The notes under the pieces were generated by a model, which saw nothing but the letters and a program-made list of their open reading frames with translations, made no database searches and had not been told where the DNA came from. Below are positions 23,323 to 33,883 of a DNA stretch of 64,000 nucleotides, in pieces (the stretch's first letter is position 1; every line of letters starts with the position of its first letter). The position numbers and the translations under genes are program-made. The DNA lies in the NCBI RefSeq assembly GCF_040256395.1, contig NZ_CP158299.1:2075501-2139500 (forward strand), read 5' to 3'. The DNA is from Deinococcus sonorensis KR-87. GTDB lineage: Bacteria; Deinococcota; Deinococci; Deinococcales; Deinococcaceae.

Positions 23323-24441
23323 ATGAACGCTGCAGAAACCCGGACGCTGCTGGCCGCGCTGGACGCCGCCCTGGCACGCGGTCAGCGCGCGGCCATCGCC
23401 ACTGTGGTGCAGGTCTGGGGCAGCGCCTACCGTCGCGAGGGCACCCGCATGCTGGTGCTGGACGACGGCGCGCAGGTGTGCATGCTCTCGGGCGGCTGCC
23501 TGGAGGCCGAGGTGGTGGAGGCCGCGCTGGAGGTGATTGCCAGCGGGGAGGCGCGGGTGGTGCATTACGACCTGACCGAGGACGCCACCTGGGGCCTGGG
23601 CCTGGGCTGCGGCGGCAGCGTGGACGTGCGGATCGAGCGGGTGGACCCGGACGACGAGGTGACGCGCGGATGGCTGACTGCCCTGAGGTCCGGGCAGGCG
23701 GCGGCCCTGGTGCAGCCGCTGGAGGGGCCGGGCCGCCTGCTGCTGGTACCGGACGCGGCAGGAGAGGTGCAGGTGAGCGGGCAGCTGCCCGGCGGCACGC
23801 CGCCCGAGGTCCTGACGCTGGCGCAGGCGCGGCTGGCCGCCCGTGAACCGCGCGCCGCCCGCGCCGAGCTGCCGGACGGGCAGGCGCTGTTCATTGACCT
23901 GAACGCGCCGGCCCCGGAGTTGCTGATCTACGGTGCGGGCCATGACGCGGTGCCGCTCAGCGCGCAGGCGGTGGCGCTGGGCTATCAGGTGACGGTGGTG
24001 GACGCGCGCGCTGCGTTCCTGACGCCTGGGCGCTTTCCCGGCGCCCGCCTGCAGCTGCTGGCGACCGATCAGCTGGACGCCCTGAGCGTGTCGCCGCGCA
24101 CCCAGGCGGTCATCATGAACCACCACCTGGACCGGGACCGGGAGTGCCTGTGGCACGCCCTGGGCAGCCCTGCGGCCTACGTGGGGGTGCTAGGGCCGCG
24201 CAGCCGCACGCAGGGCCTGCTGGACACCCTGGAGGGTGAGGGCCACGTCTGCACGCCGGAGCAGCTGGAGCGCCTGCACAGTCCGGTGGGGCTGGGCATC
24301 GGTGCCGAGGCCCCGGAGGAGGTGGCGCTGAGCATCCTGGCCGAGCTGATGGCGTGGCGCCGGGGCGGCAGTGGCCGGCCGCTCAACGGCCTGGAGGGCC
24401 GGATCCATCAGCCCCAGATGGGCGAAGCGCTGACATATTAA
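23323..24441 (+). CDS. XdhC/CoxI family molybdenum-cofactor insertion protein
   Basis: 372 residues. The N-terminal XdhC motif AYRREGTRMLV lies near residue 36, CMLSGGCLE near 54 and GLGLGCGGSVDV near 87. The C-terminal Rossmann half has LLIYGAGHDAVPLS near 202 and a final GLGIGAEAPEEVALSILAEL. XdhC binds molybdenum cofactor and delivers it in sulfurated form to xanthine dehydrogenase-type enzymes. No molybdoenzyme gene is in this window, so its client lies elsewhere. TACACT 8 nt upstream suggests its own promoter inside the run of genes. Confidence 0.9.
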   Translation: MNAAETRTLLAALDAALARGQRAAIATVVQVWGSAYRREGTRMLVLDDGAQVCMLSGGCLEAEVVEAALEVIASGEARVVHYDLTEDATWGLGLGCGGSVDVRIERVDPDDEVTRGWLTALRSGQAAALVQPLEGPGRLLLVPDAAGEVQVSGQLPGGTPPEVLTLAQARLAAREPRAARAELPDGQALFIDLNAPAPELLIYGAGHDAVPLSAQAVALGYQVTVVDARAAFLTPGRFPGARLQLLATDQLDALSVSPRTQAVIMNHHLDRDRECLWHALGSPAAYVGVLGPRSRTQGLLDTLEGEGHVCTPEQLERLHSPVGLGIGAEAPEEVALSILAELMAWRRGGSGRPLNGLEGRIHQPQMGEALTY

Positions 24442-24448
24442 AAGCTGC

Positions 24449-24454
24449 TACCTT
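24449..24454 (+). promoter_or_regulatory. -10 element of DUF4388 gene (leaderless type)
   Basis: TACCTT followed by GTGCGGC and the ATG at 24462, immediately after the xdhC-like stop. Confidence 0.55.
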
Positions 24455-24461
24455 GTGCGGC

Positions 24462-25175
24462 ATGCAGGGTCTTTTTTATGATGCGCCGCTCATCGGGGTA
24501 ATGGAGCTGCTGCATGTCAGCCGGCAGACCGGTCTGCTGGTGGCCGACGCCGAAATTCCCTTCAACGTCTCGTTCGTGCAGGGCGAGGTGGTGGACGGCG
24601 GCATCCTGGACTGGCTCGGTCTGGACGCCATCTATGCCAGTCCGCTGCTGCCGGAGCAGGGCAGCTTCAGCTTCTCGGTGCAGGAAATGCAGGGTGTGCC
24701 GCTGGCTGCCTATGACAAAATCACCGCCGACTGGGCCCGCTACAGCGACGAATGGTCGCAGCTGTGCCAGGTGATCGGCAGCCCCAGCGCTGTGTTCACC
24801 GGCGACCTGCCCCTCTTCGACACCCCGGAGGGCAAGAGCGTGCGGGTGGTCGCCCGCAGCACCCACATGCCGCTGTTCGAGGTGGCCGAGCGGGTGGCCG
24901 AGGGGGTGGAAAACGGCAAGCTGACGCGACTGGACACCTACGCCTGGTTTGCGCTGCGGCTGAAGCATCAGGTGGGCAGCGGCCGTGGCGGGCGGGTGGC
25001 GGCGGCGCTGGACGGCGAGCGCACGCTGGGCGAACTGGTGGCGCAGGGCTACAGCGCGGCCGAACTGCGCGCCTACATGCTGGACGAGATCAAGTTCGGA
25101 CTGCGCTTTCCCGGCACCGGCTGGGTGCTGCGCGACCTGCTGTGGGAGCGGCAGTTCCAAGAGCAGAACAAGTAG
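24462..25175 (+). CDS. DUF4388 domain protein
   Basis: 237 residues. It starts MQGLFYDAPLIGVMELLHVS, then TGLLVADAEIPFNVSFVQGEVVDGG, the DUF4388 (PATAN-like) pattern found in bacterial signalling proteins, often near gliding, polarity or GTPase modules. The C-terminal half (about 140-225) is helical with TLGELVAQGYSAAELRAYM, resembling a winged-helix or ancillary domain. It has no membrane segment. An in-frame frame extension upstream overlaps xdhC and is rejected because TACCTT plus 7 nt fixes the ATG at 24462. Role unknown. Confidence 0.8.
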   Translation: MQGLFYDAPLIGVMELLHVSRQTGLLVADAEIPFNVSFVQGEVVDGGILDWLGLDAIYASPLLPEQGSFSFSVQEMQGVPLAAYDKITADWARYSDEWSQLCQVIGSPSAVFTGDLPLFDTPEGKSVRVVARSTHMPLFEVAERVAEGVENGKLTRLDTYAWFALRLKHQVGSGRGGRVAAALDGERTLGELVAQGYSAAELRAYMLDEIKFGLRFPGTGWVLRDLLWERQFQEQNK

Positions 25176-25186
25176 AGGAGGGGTGC

Positions 25187-25226
25187 GGGCGGGAGACGGA
25201 CCAGTCGTGAGGTCCGTCTCCCGCCC
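25187..25226. terminator. Terminator between DUF4388 gene and convergent membrane gene
   Basis: A 16 bp perfect stem (25187-25202 with 25211-25226) and 8 nt loop, followed on the plus strand by ACGTTTTCC. Confidence 0.8.
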
Positions 25227-25235
25227 ACGTTTTCC

Positions 25236-26717
25236 TCAGCTGGTCCGGACCGTTCGGACGAAAGCCTGCCTCTGCCGGTAGGGCCAGACCAGCAGGGCCA
25301 CCACCCCCACGCCAAGCAGGGTCAACAGCAATCCGGCATGGCCCACCGCCAGAAAACTCAGCGGGGAGAGGGCCGTCAGCAGCAGCGGCAGCAGATATGT
25401 CCGGCCCAGCGCCAGCCAGGCCAGCAGCAGCCCCAGCAGCGTCCCCATTAGTTCTGCGGGCAGCGGCGGCAGATAGCTGTTGAGCACCCCACCCAGCGCG
25501 AAGCCAAGCCCCAGCGCCACGATCGCCACCGCCAGTCGCCCCGCTCCCAGCGCGAATCGCCGGGTGTGGCTCCAGAGCAGCAGCAGAACAGCGCCCAGCA
25601 GCACGGCCAGCGGGGCGAACAGGTGCAGCTTGGCCAGCGTCTCGCGCAGTGACCCCTGGGCGAACACGACGGCCACGTTCTGTGCCGTGATGGCCTCGTT
25701 CAGCTGCCAGCGCAGCGTCTGGGTGCTGCTGAAGGGGGTGGTCTGCAGGCTGGTGGGGTACAGGCTGTAGCGCTGAAAGCGGGCCGGGGCGTCGGTCCTG
25801 ACCGTCAGGTCCAGGTGCTGCACCGGCTCCCGGCGCTGCGCGAGGCCGTAACTCCACCCCCGCGACCCCTGATGCTGATAGGCCACCTGAACCCGCACGG
25901 CGGCGCCGGCCGGTACCTGACCTTCCCACACGCTGCCCTCGCTCAGGTCGCTGGGGCGGTAGGTCTGGCCGTTCACGGTCATGAGAAACCCGCTGAGGGT
26001 GCCGCTCCCGACCGGCAGCGGAAAGGCGAAGCGCACGGTGGCCGGGGTGCTGAGCGGATTGGTAAACGCGTATTCGGCAGTGAAGGTGGCGTTGTAATGA
26101 CTCTGGCGGCCCCCCTGCGCCGCGCCGACGAACTTCAGGTCCGCAACCACCCGGCTCGAATCCAGCCGGATGTACTCCTGCACCTGCTGGGTGGCCTCGC
26201 GGCTGAACACCACGGTGTTGCCGCTGCGACTGAAGCGGTCGCGCAGCCGGATGATGGTGTCGCTGCTGGGGTCCTGCAGATAGGGGGCCAGCACCTGCAC
26301 GCCCTCGGTGCCCACCCGCCTCAGCAGGTCCGGCGGCAGGGTGAGGGTGCGGGTGTAGGTCCGCTCGGTCAGGTACGTCACCACGGGCGCCTGCTGCACC
26401 GTCTCGCTGGTCTCGGGGTCAGCGGTATTGGCGTAATGGGCGTTCACCTGGGCGCCCAGCTGCAGGTCCACGCTGCGGCGCACCACGTCCAGGCCCAGCA
26501 CGGTCACGCCCAGGGCCAGCGCGGCCAGCAGCCAGCTGCCCAGGCGCGGCACGTGCTGCACCGCCGCCGCGAGCGTCCGTTCGAACCGGCCCCGGTCAAG
26601 CAGACCGATCAGCAGCAGGGCCACCAGCACGGCGCCCAGCAGCAGGCCCAGCGGAAGCAGCAGATGGAGCAGGGCCTGGATGGAAGACAGGAGCAGGGAG
26701 AGGGCCGTCTGTACCAT
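25236..26717 (-). CDS. Unrecognised membrane protein with extracytoplasmic beta domain (CreD-like layout)
   Basis: 493 residues. Two hydrophobic segments lie in the first 80 residues. About 270 residues of soluble sequence follow, rich in Thr/Ser/Gln strands, then six or so helices from about residue 355 to the end. This N-helix, large outside domain, C-terminal helix bundle layout resembles the CreD inner-membrane protein, but I do not see clear CreD motifs, so the name is not applied. GGAGG lies 5 nt before the ATG. Upstream are nested inverted repeats at 26743-26768, suggesting a dedicated regulator. Function unknown. Confidence 0.75.
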   Translation of the reverse strand: MVQTALSLLLSSIQALLHLLLPLGLLLGAVLVALLLIGLLDRGRFERTLAAAVQHVPRLGSWLLAALALGVTVLGLDVVRRSVDLQLGAQVNAHYANTADPETSETVQQAPVVTYLTERTYTRTLTLPPDLLRRVGTEGVQVLAPYLQDPSSDTIIRLRDRFSRSGNTVVFSREATQQVQEYIRLDSSRVVADLKFVGAAQGGRQSHYNATFTAEYAFTNPLSTPATVRFAFPLPVGSGTLSGFLMTVNGQTYRPSDLSEGSVWEGQVPAGAAVRVQVAYQHQGSRGWSYGLAQRREPVQHLDLTVRTDAPARFQRYSLYPTSLQTTPFSSTQTLRWQLNEAITAQNVAVVFAQGSLRETLAKLHLFAPLAVLLGAVLLLLWSHTRRFALGAGRLAVAIVALGLGFALGGVLNSYLPPLPAELMGTLLGLLLAWLALGRTYLLPLLLTALSPLSFLAVGHAGLLLTLLGVGVVALLVWPYRQRQAFVRTVRTS

Positions 26718-26742
26718 GATGCCTCCGGATCAGGGCAGACCC

Positions 26743-26768
26743 CGATACACCTATGAGTATCGTACTCA
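26743..26768. promoter_or_regulatory. Nested inverted repeats, candidate operator
   Basis: CGATAC (26743-26748) pairs with GTATCG (26757-26762), and TGAGTA (26754-26759) pairs with TACTCA (26763-26768) across TCG. Both are perfect. They lie between the divergent membrane-protein and antiporter genes, 26-51 bp upstream of the former start. Confidence 0.55.
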
Positions 26769-26821
26769 CCTGAGCAAAATCGCAAGACATCGTCCCCGGC
26801 GCTTCCGGCAGTCGCGGGCTA

Positions 26822-26827
26822 TACACT
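26822..26827 (+). promoter_or_regulatory. -10 element of antiporter gene (leaderless type)
   Basis: TACACT followed by 6 nt (CCGCTC) and the ATG at 26834. Confidence 0.6.
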
Positions 26828-26833
26828 CCGCTC

Positions 26834-27974
<1,141 letters not shown>

Positions 27975-27982
<8 letters not shown>

Positions 27983-28532
27983 CCGGCGGGGTCTGGAGGG
28001 CGAGCGCCTTGCGGAGAATCCGGATCTGCCCGCGGTGGCTCAGCTCGTCCTCCATCACATGGAACCAGGCCCAGTGCTGGTTCATGTCGTCGAAGCCGGG
28101 CGCGGTGAGCAGGGTGGTCAGCCAGTCATCGTCGTGCTCGGCCAGCTGCCGCAGGGTTTCGGCCCGGGTGGCGTCCAGTTCGGCCAGCAGGTCGTCCAGG
28201 GTGCGGCCCCGCACGGGCTCGCCCTTCCAGCCGAAGGTCATCGCCCCCACATAGGGTGCATAGTCGTCCGCCTCAAAGCAGGAGCGGCCCTCGAAGCTGG
28301 CCGCCTGATACAGCCGGTCGGTGGCCGCCATATGCGCCAGCAGCATGCCGATGGAATTCGAGAAACCGGGCGGAAGGGCGTCCAGCTCCTGAACGCTCAG
28401 CCCCTCCACGGCCTCGCGGGTGGTGAGCCGCGCGTAGTGCATCATCCCGACCAGCACGCTGATCTGTGGGGTGAAGCCGGGCCGGGGCCCCAGGCGACAG
28501 GCGTCCTGCCATTCCGCTGCTTCAATGGGCAT
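27975..28532 (-). CDS. DinB/DUF664 family protein
   Basis: 185 residues, four-helix bundle type. [13 protein letters not shown] near residue 62 and [17 protein letters not shown] near 157 supply the histidines of the DinB metal site (DUF664 branch). Some relatives are thiol transferases using bacillithiol or mycothiol, others have no known activity. TACAGT lies 5 nt before the ATG, so it probably has its own promoter although it follows the hydroxybutyryl-CoA dehydrogenase gene by 21 bp. Confidence 0.85.
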
Positions 28533-28553
28533 GCCTGACTGTACCCGACCTGC

Positions 28554-29390
<837 letters not shown>

Positions 29391-29464
29391 AGATTGACTC
29401 CTTGAAAGCTCAGGCTGGCCAGCGGAAAGAGAAACTGCGCCCAGTCTTCCAGCCCCGCAATTCA

Positions 29465-29478
29465 GCCTGAGTTCAGGC
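29465..29478. promoter_or_regulatory. Palindrome upstream of hydroxybutyryl-CoA dehydrogenase gene
   Basis: GCCTGA-GT-TCAGGC is a perfect 14 bp palindrome about 75 bp before the start codon. A 9 bp inverted copy of part of it (CTCAGGCTG at 29409-29417 with CAGCCTGAG at 29463-29471) also occurs. Candidate regulator site, unproven. Confidence 0.4.
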
Positions 29479-29564
29479 GCGGATTCACCAGTCTGCTCTA
29501 AGAGCCCTCGACTGGAACCGGTATGCTTCTGAAGCCTTGGAGCCTGGGTCCGAGACGCTGACTC

Positions 29565-29879
29565 TTACTCCACCAGCGGCACGCCTTCAATCTCGATGCC
29601 CCGGCCGCGTTTGACCGGGGTAAACGGGGTGTAGCTGTACTCGGAGCAGCCCTCCTGCACAAAGGGGTCCTGCTCGAACACCGCTTCCAGCTCCGTCTGG
29701 CTTTCAGCTCGCGCCAGGATGATCCCGCCCTGCCCGCTCAGCTGACGTCCCGACACCAGAAACAGCCCGGAGCGGTAGTGCTGGTCCAGCCACTCGCGGT
29801 GGCGCGGCGTGACGGCCGCCACTTCATCCGGGCTTTTCAGGTACTGGCTGACGATCATCCAGAGGGTCGGTGCGTTCAT
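29565..29879 (-). CDS. YciI family protein
   Basis: 104 residues. TPRHREWLDQHYRSGLFLVSGRQ near residues 24-46 is the YciI signature, with the conserved His, and a conserved Asp in FEQDPFVQEG near 70. The family has a ferredoxin-like fold with a His/Asp pocket. Some members are dehalogenase-like or muconolactone isomerase-like enzymes, most are uncharacterised. TAAGCT lies 6 nt before the ATG, inside the 3' end of the thiolase region, and only 4 bp separate the two genes, so co-transcription with thiolase is also likely. Confidence 0.85.
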   Translation of the reverse strand: MNAPTLWMIVSQYLKSPDEVAAVTPRHREWLDQHYRSGLFLVSGRQLSGQGGIILARAESQTELEAVFEQDPFVQEGCSEYSYTPFTPVKRGRGIEIEGVPLVE

Positions 29880-29883
29880 GGCC

Positions 29884-31065
29884 TCAGCTTAACCGCCGCA
29901 CGGCCATGGCCAGGCCGTTGCCGCCGCCCATGCACAGGGTCGCGACGCCAATTTCCTTCTCCTGCTGCCGCAGCGCGTGCAGCAGCGTGACCAGAATGCG
30001 CGCGCCGCTGGCCCCGATCGGATGGCCCAGCGCCACCGCGCCGCCGTTCACGTTCACCCGCGCCGGGTCCAGGCCCAGTTCCTGCGTCACGGCCAGGCTC
30101 TGCACGCTGAAAGCCTCATTCAGCTCCCACAGGTCCACGTCGCCCACCTGCCAGCCGAGCTGCTGCATCAGCTTCTGGGTGGCCGGCACCGGCGTCATCA
30201 TCACCCACTCCGGCGCGAGGCCGCCGCTGGCGTAGCCCACCACCTCGGCCAGCGGGGTCAGGCCGTGCGCCTGGGCCAGCGCCTCGCTCATCACCAGCAC
30301 GCTGGCCGCGCCGTCGTTCAGGCCCGGCGCGTTGCCGGCCGTCACAGTGCCGCCCTCGCGGAAGGCGGGCTTCAGCCGCCCCAGCGTTTCCATGCTGCTG
30401 TCCTGGCGCGGTCCCTCATCGGTGTCCACCACCGTGTCGCCCTTGCGGCCCTTCACCGTCACCGGCACGATCTCGTCCTGAAAGCGCCCGGCCTGCTGGG
30501 CAGCCACGGCGCGGCGGTGGCTCTCCACGGCGTACTGGTCCTGGGCCTCCCGGCTGGTGCCGTACTTCTCGGCCACCCGCTCGCCGGTTAGGCCCATGCC
30601 CTCCTCGTTGATGCTGCACCACAGGCCGTCCAGGGTGTTGGCGTCCAGCACCTGCCCGTGCCCCATCCGCAGCCCCTTGCGGGCGCCCGGCAGCAGGTAC
30701 GGCGAGTTGCTCATGCTCTCCATGCCGCCGGCCAGCACCGCCTGCTGGTCGCCGGCCCGAATGCTCTGTGCGGCCAGGATCACCGCCTTGAGGCCACTGC
30801 CGCACACCTTGTTGACGGTGAGGGCGCCCGCCGCGTTCGGCACGCCGGCCCGGATGGCCGCCTGACGCGCCGGGTTCTGCCCGCTGCCCGCCTGCACCAC
30901 CTGCCCCATGATCACCTCGTCGATCAGGTCGGCCGGAACGCCGCTGCGCCTCAGGGTTTCCTGCAGCGTGATGCTGCCGAGTTCTACCGCTTTCACGTCC
31001 TGCAGGCTGCCCAGAAACTTGCCGGTGGGCGTCCGGCTGGCCGCCACAATCACTGCCTTGTCCAT
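29884..31065 (-). CDS. Acetyl-CoA acetyltransferase (thiolase)
   Basis: 393 residues, normal length. The nucleophile Cys88 lies in [11 protein letters not shown], the conserved [17 protein letters not shown] near residue 340 gives the active His, and the second Cys is in [11 protein letters not shown] near 379. It condenses two acetyl-CoA to acetoacetyl-CoA or the reverse. TAGACT and 6 nt precede the ATG. It heads the thiolase-YciI-hydroxybutyryl-CoA dehydrogenase set. Confidence 0.95.
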   Translation of the reverse strand: MDKAVIVAASRTPTGKFLGSLQDVKAVELGSITLQETLRRSGVPADLIDEVIMGQVVQAGSGQNPARQAAIRAGVPNAAGALTVNKVCGSGLKAVILAAQSIRAGDQQAVLAGGMESMSNSPYLLPGARKGLRMGHGQVLDANTLDGLWCSINEEGMGLTGERVAEKYGTSREAQDQYAVESHRRAVAAQQAGRFQDEIVPVTVKGRKGDTVVDTDEGPRQDSSMETLGRLKPAFREGGTVTAGNAPGLNDGAASVLVMSEALAQAHGLTPLAEVVGYASGGLAPEWVMMTPVPATQKLMQQLGWQVGDVDLWELNEAFSVQSLAVTQELGLDPARVNVNGGAVALGHPIGASGARILVTLLHALRQQEKEIGVATLCMGGGNGLAMAVRRLS

Positions 31066-31071
31066 ACCGCG

Positions 31072-31077
31072 AGTCTA
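31072..31077 (-). promoter_or_regulatory. -10 element of thiolase gene (leaderless type)
   Basis: TAGACT on the minus strand, 6 nt (CGCGGT) before the ATG that ends at 31065. Confidence 0.6.
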
Positions 31078-31088
31078 GCAAGTCAAAC

Positions 31089-32342
31089 CTAACGAGCGTT
31101 CGGGTCCGGCACCGGCACGGTGGGCGCCGGTGCCGGACGCGCCGCGCGTGGACGTTCCAGCGCATGCACGGCCAGCCCGGCCAGAATGCCCCAGAAGGCG
31201 GCCCCGATGCCCAGCGGCGCGATGCCCGACAGGGTCACGATCAGGACGGTGGGGGCGGCCAGCCGGCCCCCCGGACCCTGCAGGGCCGCCTGCAATGACG
31301 AGGCCATGGCCGCCAGCAGGGCCAGACCGGCCAGCGCGGTGATGGCGTCCTGCGGCAGCACCGACATCACCGCCAGGAAGGTGCCGGCGAAGCTGCCCAC
31401 CACGATATTGAGCGTTCCGGCGGTCACAGCGGCCACGTAGCGGCGCTTCGGGTCCGGGTGCGCCTCCGGCCCGGCCACAATGTTGGCGAGCAGCGCGCCC
31501 AGCGTCAGCGAGTGGCAGCCCACGAACGCCGCCGCCACCGAGGCGACCCCGGTGGTCCGCACGATCAGGCCGGCGGGAGGCCGGTAGCCGAGCGTCTGCA
31601 GCACCGCCATCCCCGGCACCACCTGCCCGGTGAAGGCCAGCAGAGTCAGCGGCAATGCCAGATCCAGCACGCCGCGCAGGCTGAACTCCGGCCGCAACAG
31701 CTGGGGATGCACCGGAGCCAGCGGAATCGCCACATGGTGCAGCAGGCCCAGGACCGCACTCAGCACTATGCCCGCGCCCAGCACCCCGGCCACCGCCCAG
31801 CGGGGCGCCAGAACCCTCAGCCCCACGTAGGCCGCGATCATGCCGCCCACCAGCAGCGGCTGGCGGGTGAGCGCCTGCACCGCATGAAAGCCGAACGGCA
31901 GCAGGATGGCCGCGTTCAGGGCGGCGGCCAACGGGCCGGGAATCCGCTGCATCAGCCGGGTCAGCGGCGGCAGGGTACCGAGCAGCACCACCAGCAGCCC
32001 CGAGACCACGAAAGCCCCCGCCGCTTCCGGCAGGCTGTGCCCCGGCAGGGCGGTGGCCAGAAAGGCGATGCCGGGGGTGGACCAGGTGCTCAGGATCGGC
32101 TGGCGGGTCCGCAGGCTCAGCAGCACCGTCACCAGCCCGCAGATCACGGTGCTGGCCCACACCCAGCTCAGCACCGCCCGTTCCGGCAGGTGGGCGCTGG
32201 CGGCCACAGCGTACACCAGCACGGTGGGGCCGGCAATGCCGACGATCACGGCCACCAGACCGCTGAGCAGGGCCGAGGGCGACAGGTCCTGGAGCAGCTG
32301 GCGCCAGGGCGAAAGGGGAGCGGAGATGGGGGGTGTGGTCAT
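31089..32342 (-). CDS. BenE family transporter (benzoate/H+ symporter type)
   Basis: 417 residues with about twelve helices. [27 protein letters not shown] near residue 95, [21 protein letters not shown] near 140 and [18 protein letters not shown] near 280 match BenE proteins. The ATG at 32342 follows CCAGGAGGCCAC, a good ribosome site. A longer frame to 32429 would add non-homologous residues. Usually imports benzoate with protons, but no benzoate pathway is nearby. It diverges from a MocR regulator, whose operator candidates lie in the shared region, so it is probably that regulator's target. Confidence 0.85.
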   Translation of the reverse strand: MTTPPISAPLSPWRQLLQDLSPSALLSGLVAVIVGIAGPTVLVYAVAASAHLPERAVLSWVWASTVICGLVTVLLSLRTRQPILSTWSTPGIAFLATALPGHSLPEAAGAFVVSGLLVVLLGTLPPLTRLMQRIPGPLAAALNAAILLPFGFHAVQALTRQPLLVGGMIAAYVGLRVLAPRWAVAGVLGAGIVLSAVLGLLHHVAIPLAPVHPQLLRPEFSLRGVLDLALPLTLLAFTGQVVPGMAVLQTLGYRPPAGLIVRTTGVASVAAAFVGCHSLTLGALLANIVAGPEAHPDPKRRYVAAVTAGTLNIVVGSFAGTFLAVMSVLPQDAITALAGLALLAAMASSLQAALQGPGGRLAAPTVLIVTLSGIAPLGIGAAFWGILAGLAVHALERPRAARPAPAPTVPVPDPNAR

Positions 32343-32392
32343 GTGGCCTCCTGGCTTCAGTCTGGGCAGGCGGGCATCTCGGCACCAGAGGC

Positions 32393-32444
32393 GGTCCACC
32401 TGAAATTGGACCGGACAGAGGCAATCCAATTGCCAGAAGTGGAC
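32393..32444. promoter_or_regulatory. TGGA-type half-site cluster between benE-like and mocR-like genes
   Basis: GGTCCA (32393-32398) and TGGACC (32407-32412) form an inverted repeat. TGGAC recurs directly at 32440-32444, 33 bp after the copy at 32407. A further palindrome GGCAAT-CCA-ATTGCC lies at 32420-32434. Widely spaced direct repeats are typical of MocR operators. Confidence 0.55.
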
Positions 32445-32447
32445 TGC

Positions 32448-32453
32448 TAGACT
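32448..32453 (+). promoter_or_regulatory. -10 element of mocR-like gene (leaderless type)
   Basis: TAGACT followed by 5 nt (GCTGC) and the ATG at 32459. It abuts the TGGA half-sites. Confidence 0.6.
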
Positions 32454-32458
32454 GCTGC

Positions 32459-33868
32459 ATGGACCCCCTTCGCTGGAGCACCCTGCTGCACGGCTGGAAC
32501 CTGGAACCGGGCGTCCGCTACCGGCAGCTGGCCCAGGCCCTGCAGCGGGCCATTCAGGACGGGCGGCTGGCCGGGCAGGAGCGCCTCCCGGCGGAACGGG
32601 AACTGGCCTCGCTGCTGGGCATCAGCCGCAGCACGGTGGTCACCGGCTACGACCTGCTGGCACTGGAGGGCTGGCTGGAGCGCCGGCAGGGCAGCGGCAC
32701 CCGCGTGACCGCCGCCGCACCCAGGGCCCACCCGGTCCTGACGCTGCGCACGCCGGTCCAGGCGGCCACCGCACCGCCCGGTGAACTGGACCTCACCATC
32801 GCGGTGCCGAGCCTTACCGAGGCCCACCGACGCCGGCTGCAGGCGGCCCTGGGCAGCGCCTTCGAGGAGTCGCGCTATCACCCGCTGGGCCTGCCGGCGC
32901 TCCGGGTCTGCCTGGCCGACCACTACACCCGGCAGGGCGTGCCCACCCGGCCCGAGCAGATCATCATCACCAGTGGAGCGCAGCAGGCCATCGCCCTGAT
33001 CGCCCAGACCTTCCTGAACGCCGGCGACCGGGCGCTGCTGGAAACGCCCACCTACTTCGGGGCCATCGACGTGTTCCGTGCGGCCGGCGCCGAGCTGCAG
33101 GGCCTGCCGGTGGGGCCGGACGGGGTCGCGCCGCACGCGCTGGAAGCGGGTCTGCAGGGACAGCCGCGTCTGGTCTTCCTGACGCCCACCTTCCAGAACC
33201 CCACCGGCACCGTAATGCCCGCCTCGGTGCGGCGCGAGGTGGCCGCGCTGCTGGACCGCGCCGGGGTGCCCACCATCGAGGACGAAACGCTGAGCGAACT
33301 GGACCTGGACCGCCCGGCCCCGCCGCCGGTGGCGAGCCACACCCCGGAGGGGCCCGTCATCAGCGTGGGGTCGCTGAGCAAGCTGTTCTGGGCCGGGCTG
33401 AGGGTGGGGTGGCTGCGCTCGCCGGAGCGCTACCTCGCGCCACTGAGTCAGGCCAAGACCCTGTCGGATTTCGGCACGTCGCTGCCGGCGCAGGCCATCG
33501 CGCTGGACCTGCTTCGGCAGCTACCTGCGCTGAGAGAGGAACGCCGCGCCCTGGTGCGGCCGGCCCGCGACACGCTGGTCACGTTGCTGCGGGAGCAGTT
33601 GCCGGACTGGGCGTTCCTGGTACCGGAAGGCGGCCAGTTTTTGTGGGTGGAACTGCCGACCGACAGTGCCACCCGCTTCACGCTCACCGCCCGCCGGGCC
33701 GGCATCCGGCTGTTTCCCGGCGCTTCGATGGGCGTCACGCCGCTGCCGGACCGCTCGCTGCGCCTGCCGTTCACGCTGCCGCCCGAGCATCTGCCCGAGG
33801 CGGTGGGCCGGCTGCGGCGGGCCTGGGCCTGGCATCTGGCGGAGGACCGGGCCGGGCCGCTGGCCTGA
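32459..33868 (+). CDS. MocR-type regulator (GntR winged helix plus aminotransferase-like domain)
   Basis: 469 residues. Residues 15-80 are a GntR winged helix (RLPAERELASLLGISRSTVV). Residues 110-465 are a fold-type I aminotransferase domain with the PLP Lys in VGSLSKLFWAGLRVGWLR near 300 and an NPTG-type segment (TFQNPTGTVMP near 250). MocR proteins sense PLP-linked amino compounds or vitamins and act by DNA looping over distant direct repeats. It diverges from a BenE-like transporter. Start fixed by TAGACT 5 nt upstream. The ligand is unknown. Confidence 0.93.
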   Translation: MDPLRWSTLLHGWNLEPGVRYRQLAQALQRAIQDGRLAGQERLPAERELASLLGISRSTVVTGYDLLALEGWLERRQGSGTRVTAAAPRAHPVLTLRTPVQAATAPPGELDLTIAVPSLTEAHRRRLQAALGSAFEESRYHPLGLPALRVCLADHYTRQGVPTRPEQIIITSGAQQAIALIAQTFLNAGDRALLETPTYFGAIDVFRAAGAELQGLPVGPDGVAPHALEAGLQGQPRLVFLTPTFQNPTGTVMPASVRREVAALLDRAGVPTIEDETLSELDLDRPAPPPVASHTPEGPVISVGSLSKLFWAGLRVGWLRSPERYLAPLSQAKTLSDFGTSLPAQAIALDLLRQLPALREERRALVRPARDTLVTLLREQLPDWAFLVPEGGQFLWVELPTDSATRFTLTARRAGIRLFPGASMGVTPLPDRSLRLPFTLPPEHLPEAVGRLRRAWAWHLAEDRAGPLA

Positions 33869-33883
33869 GCGGGGCGGCCGCCC

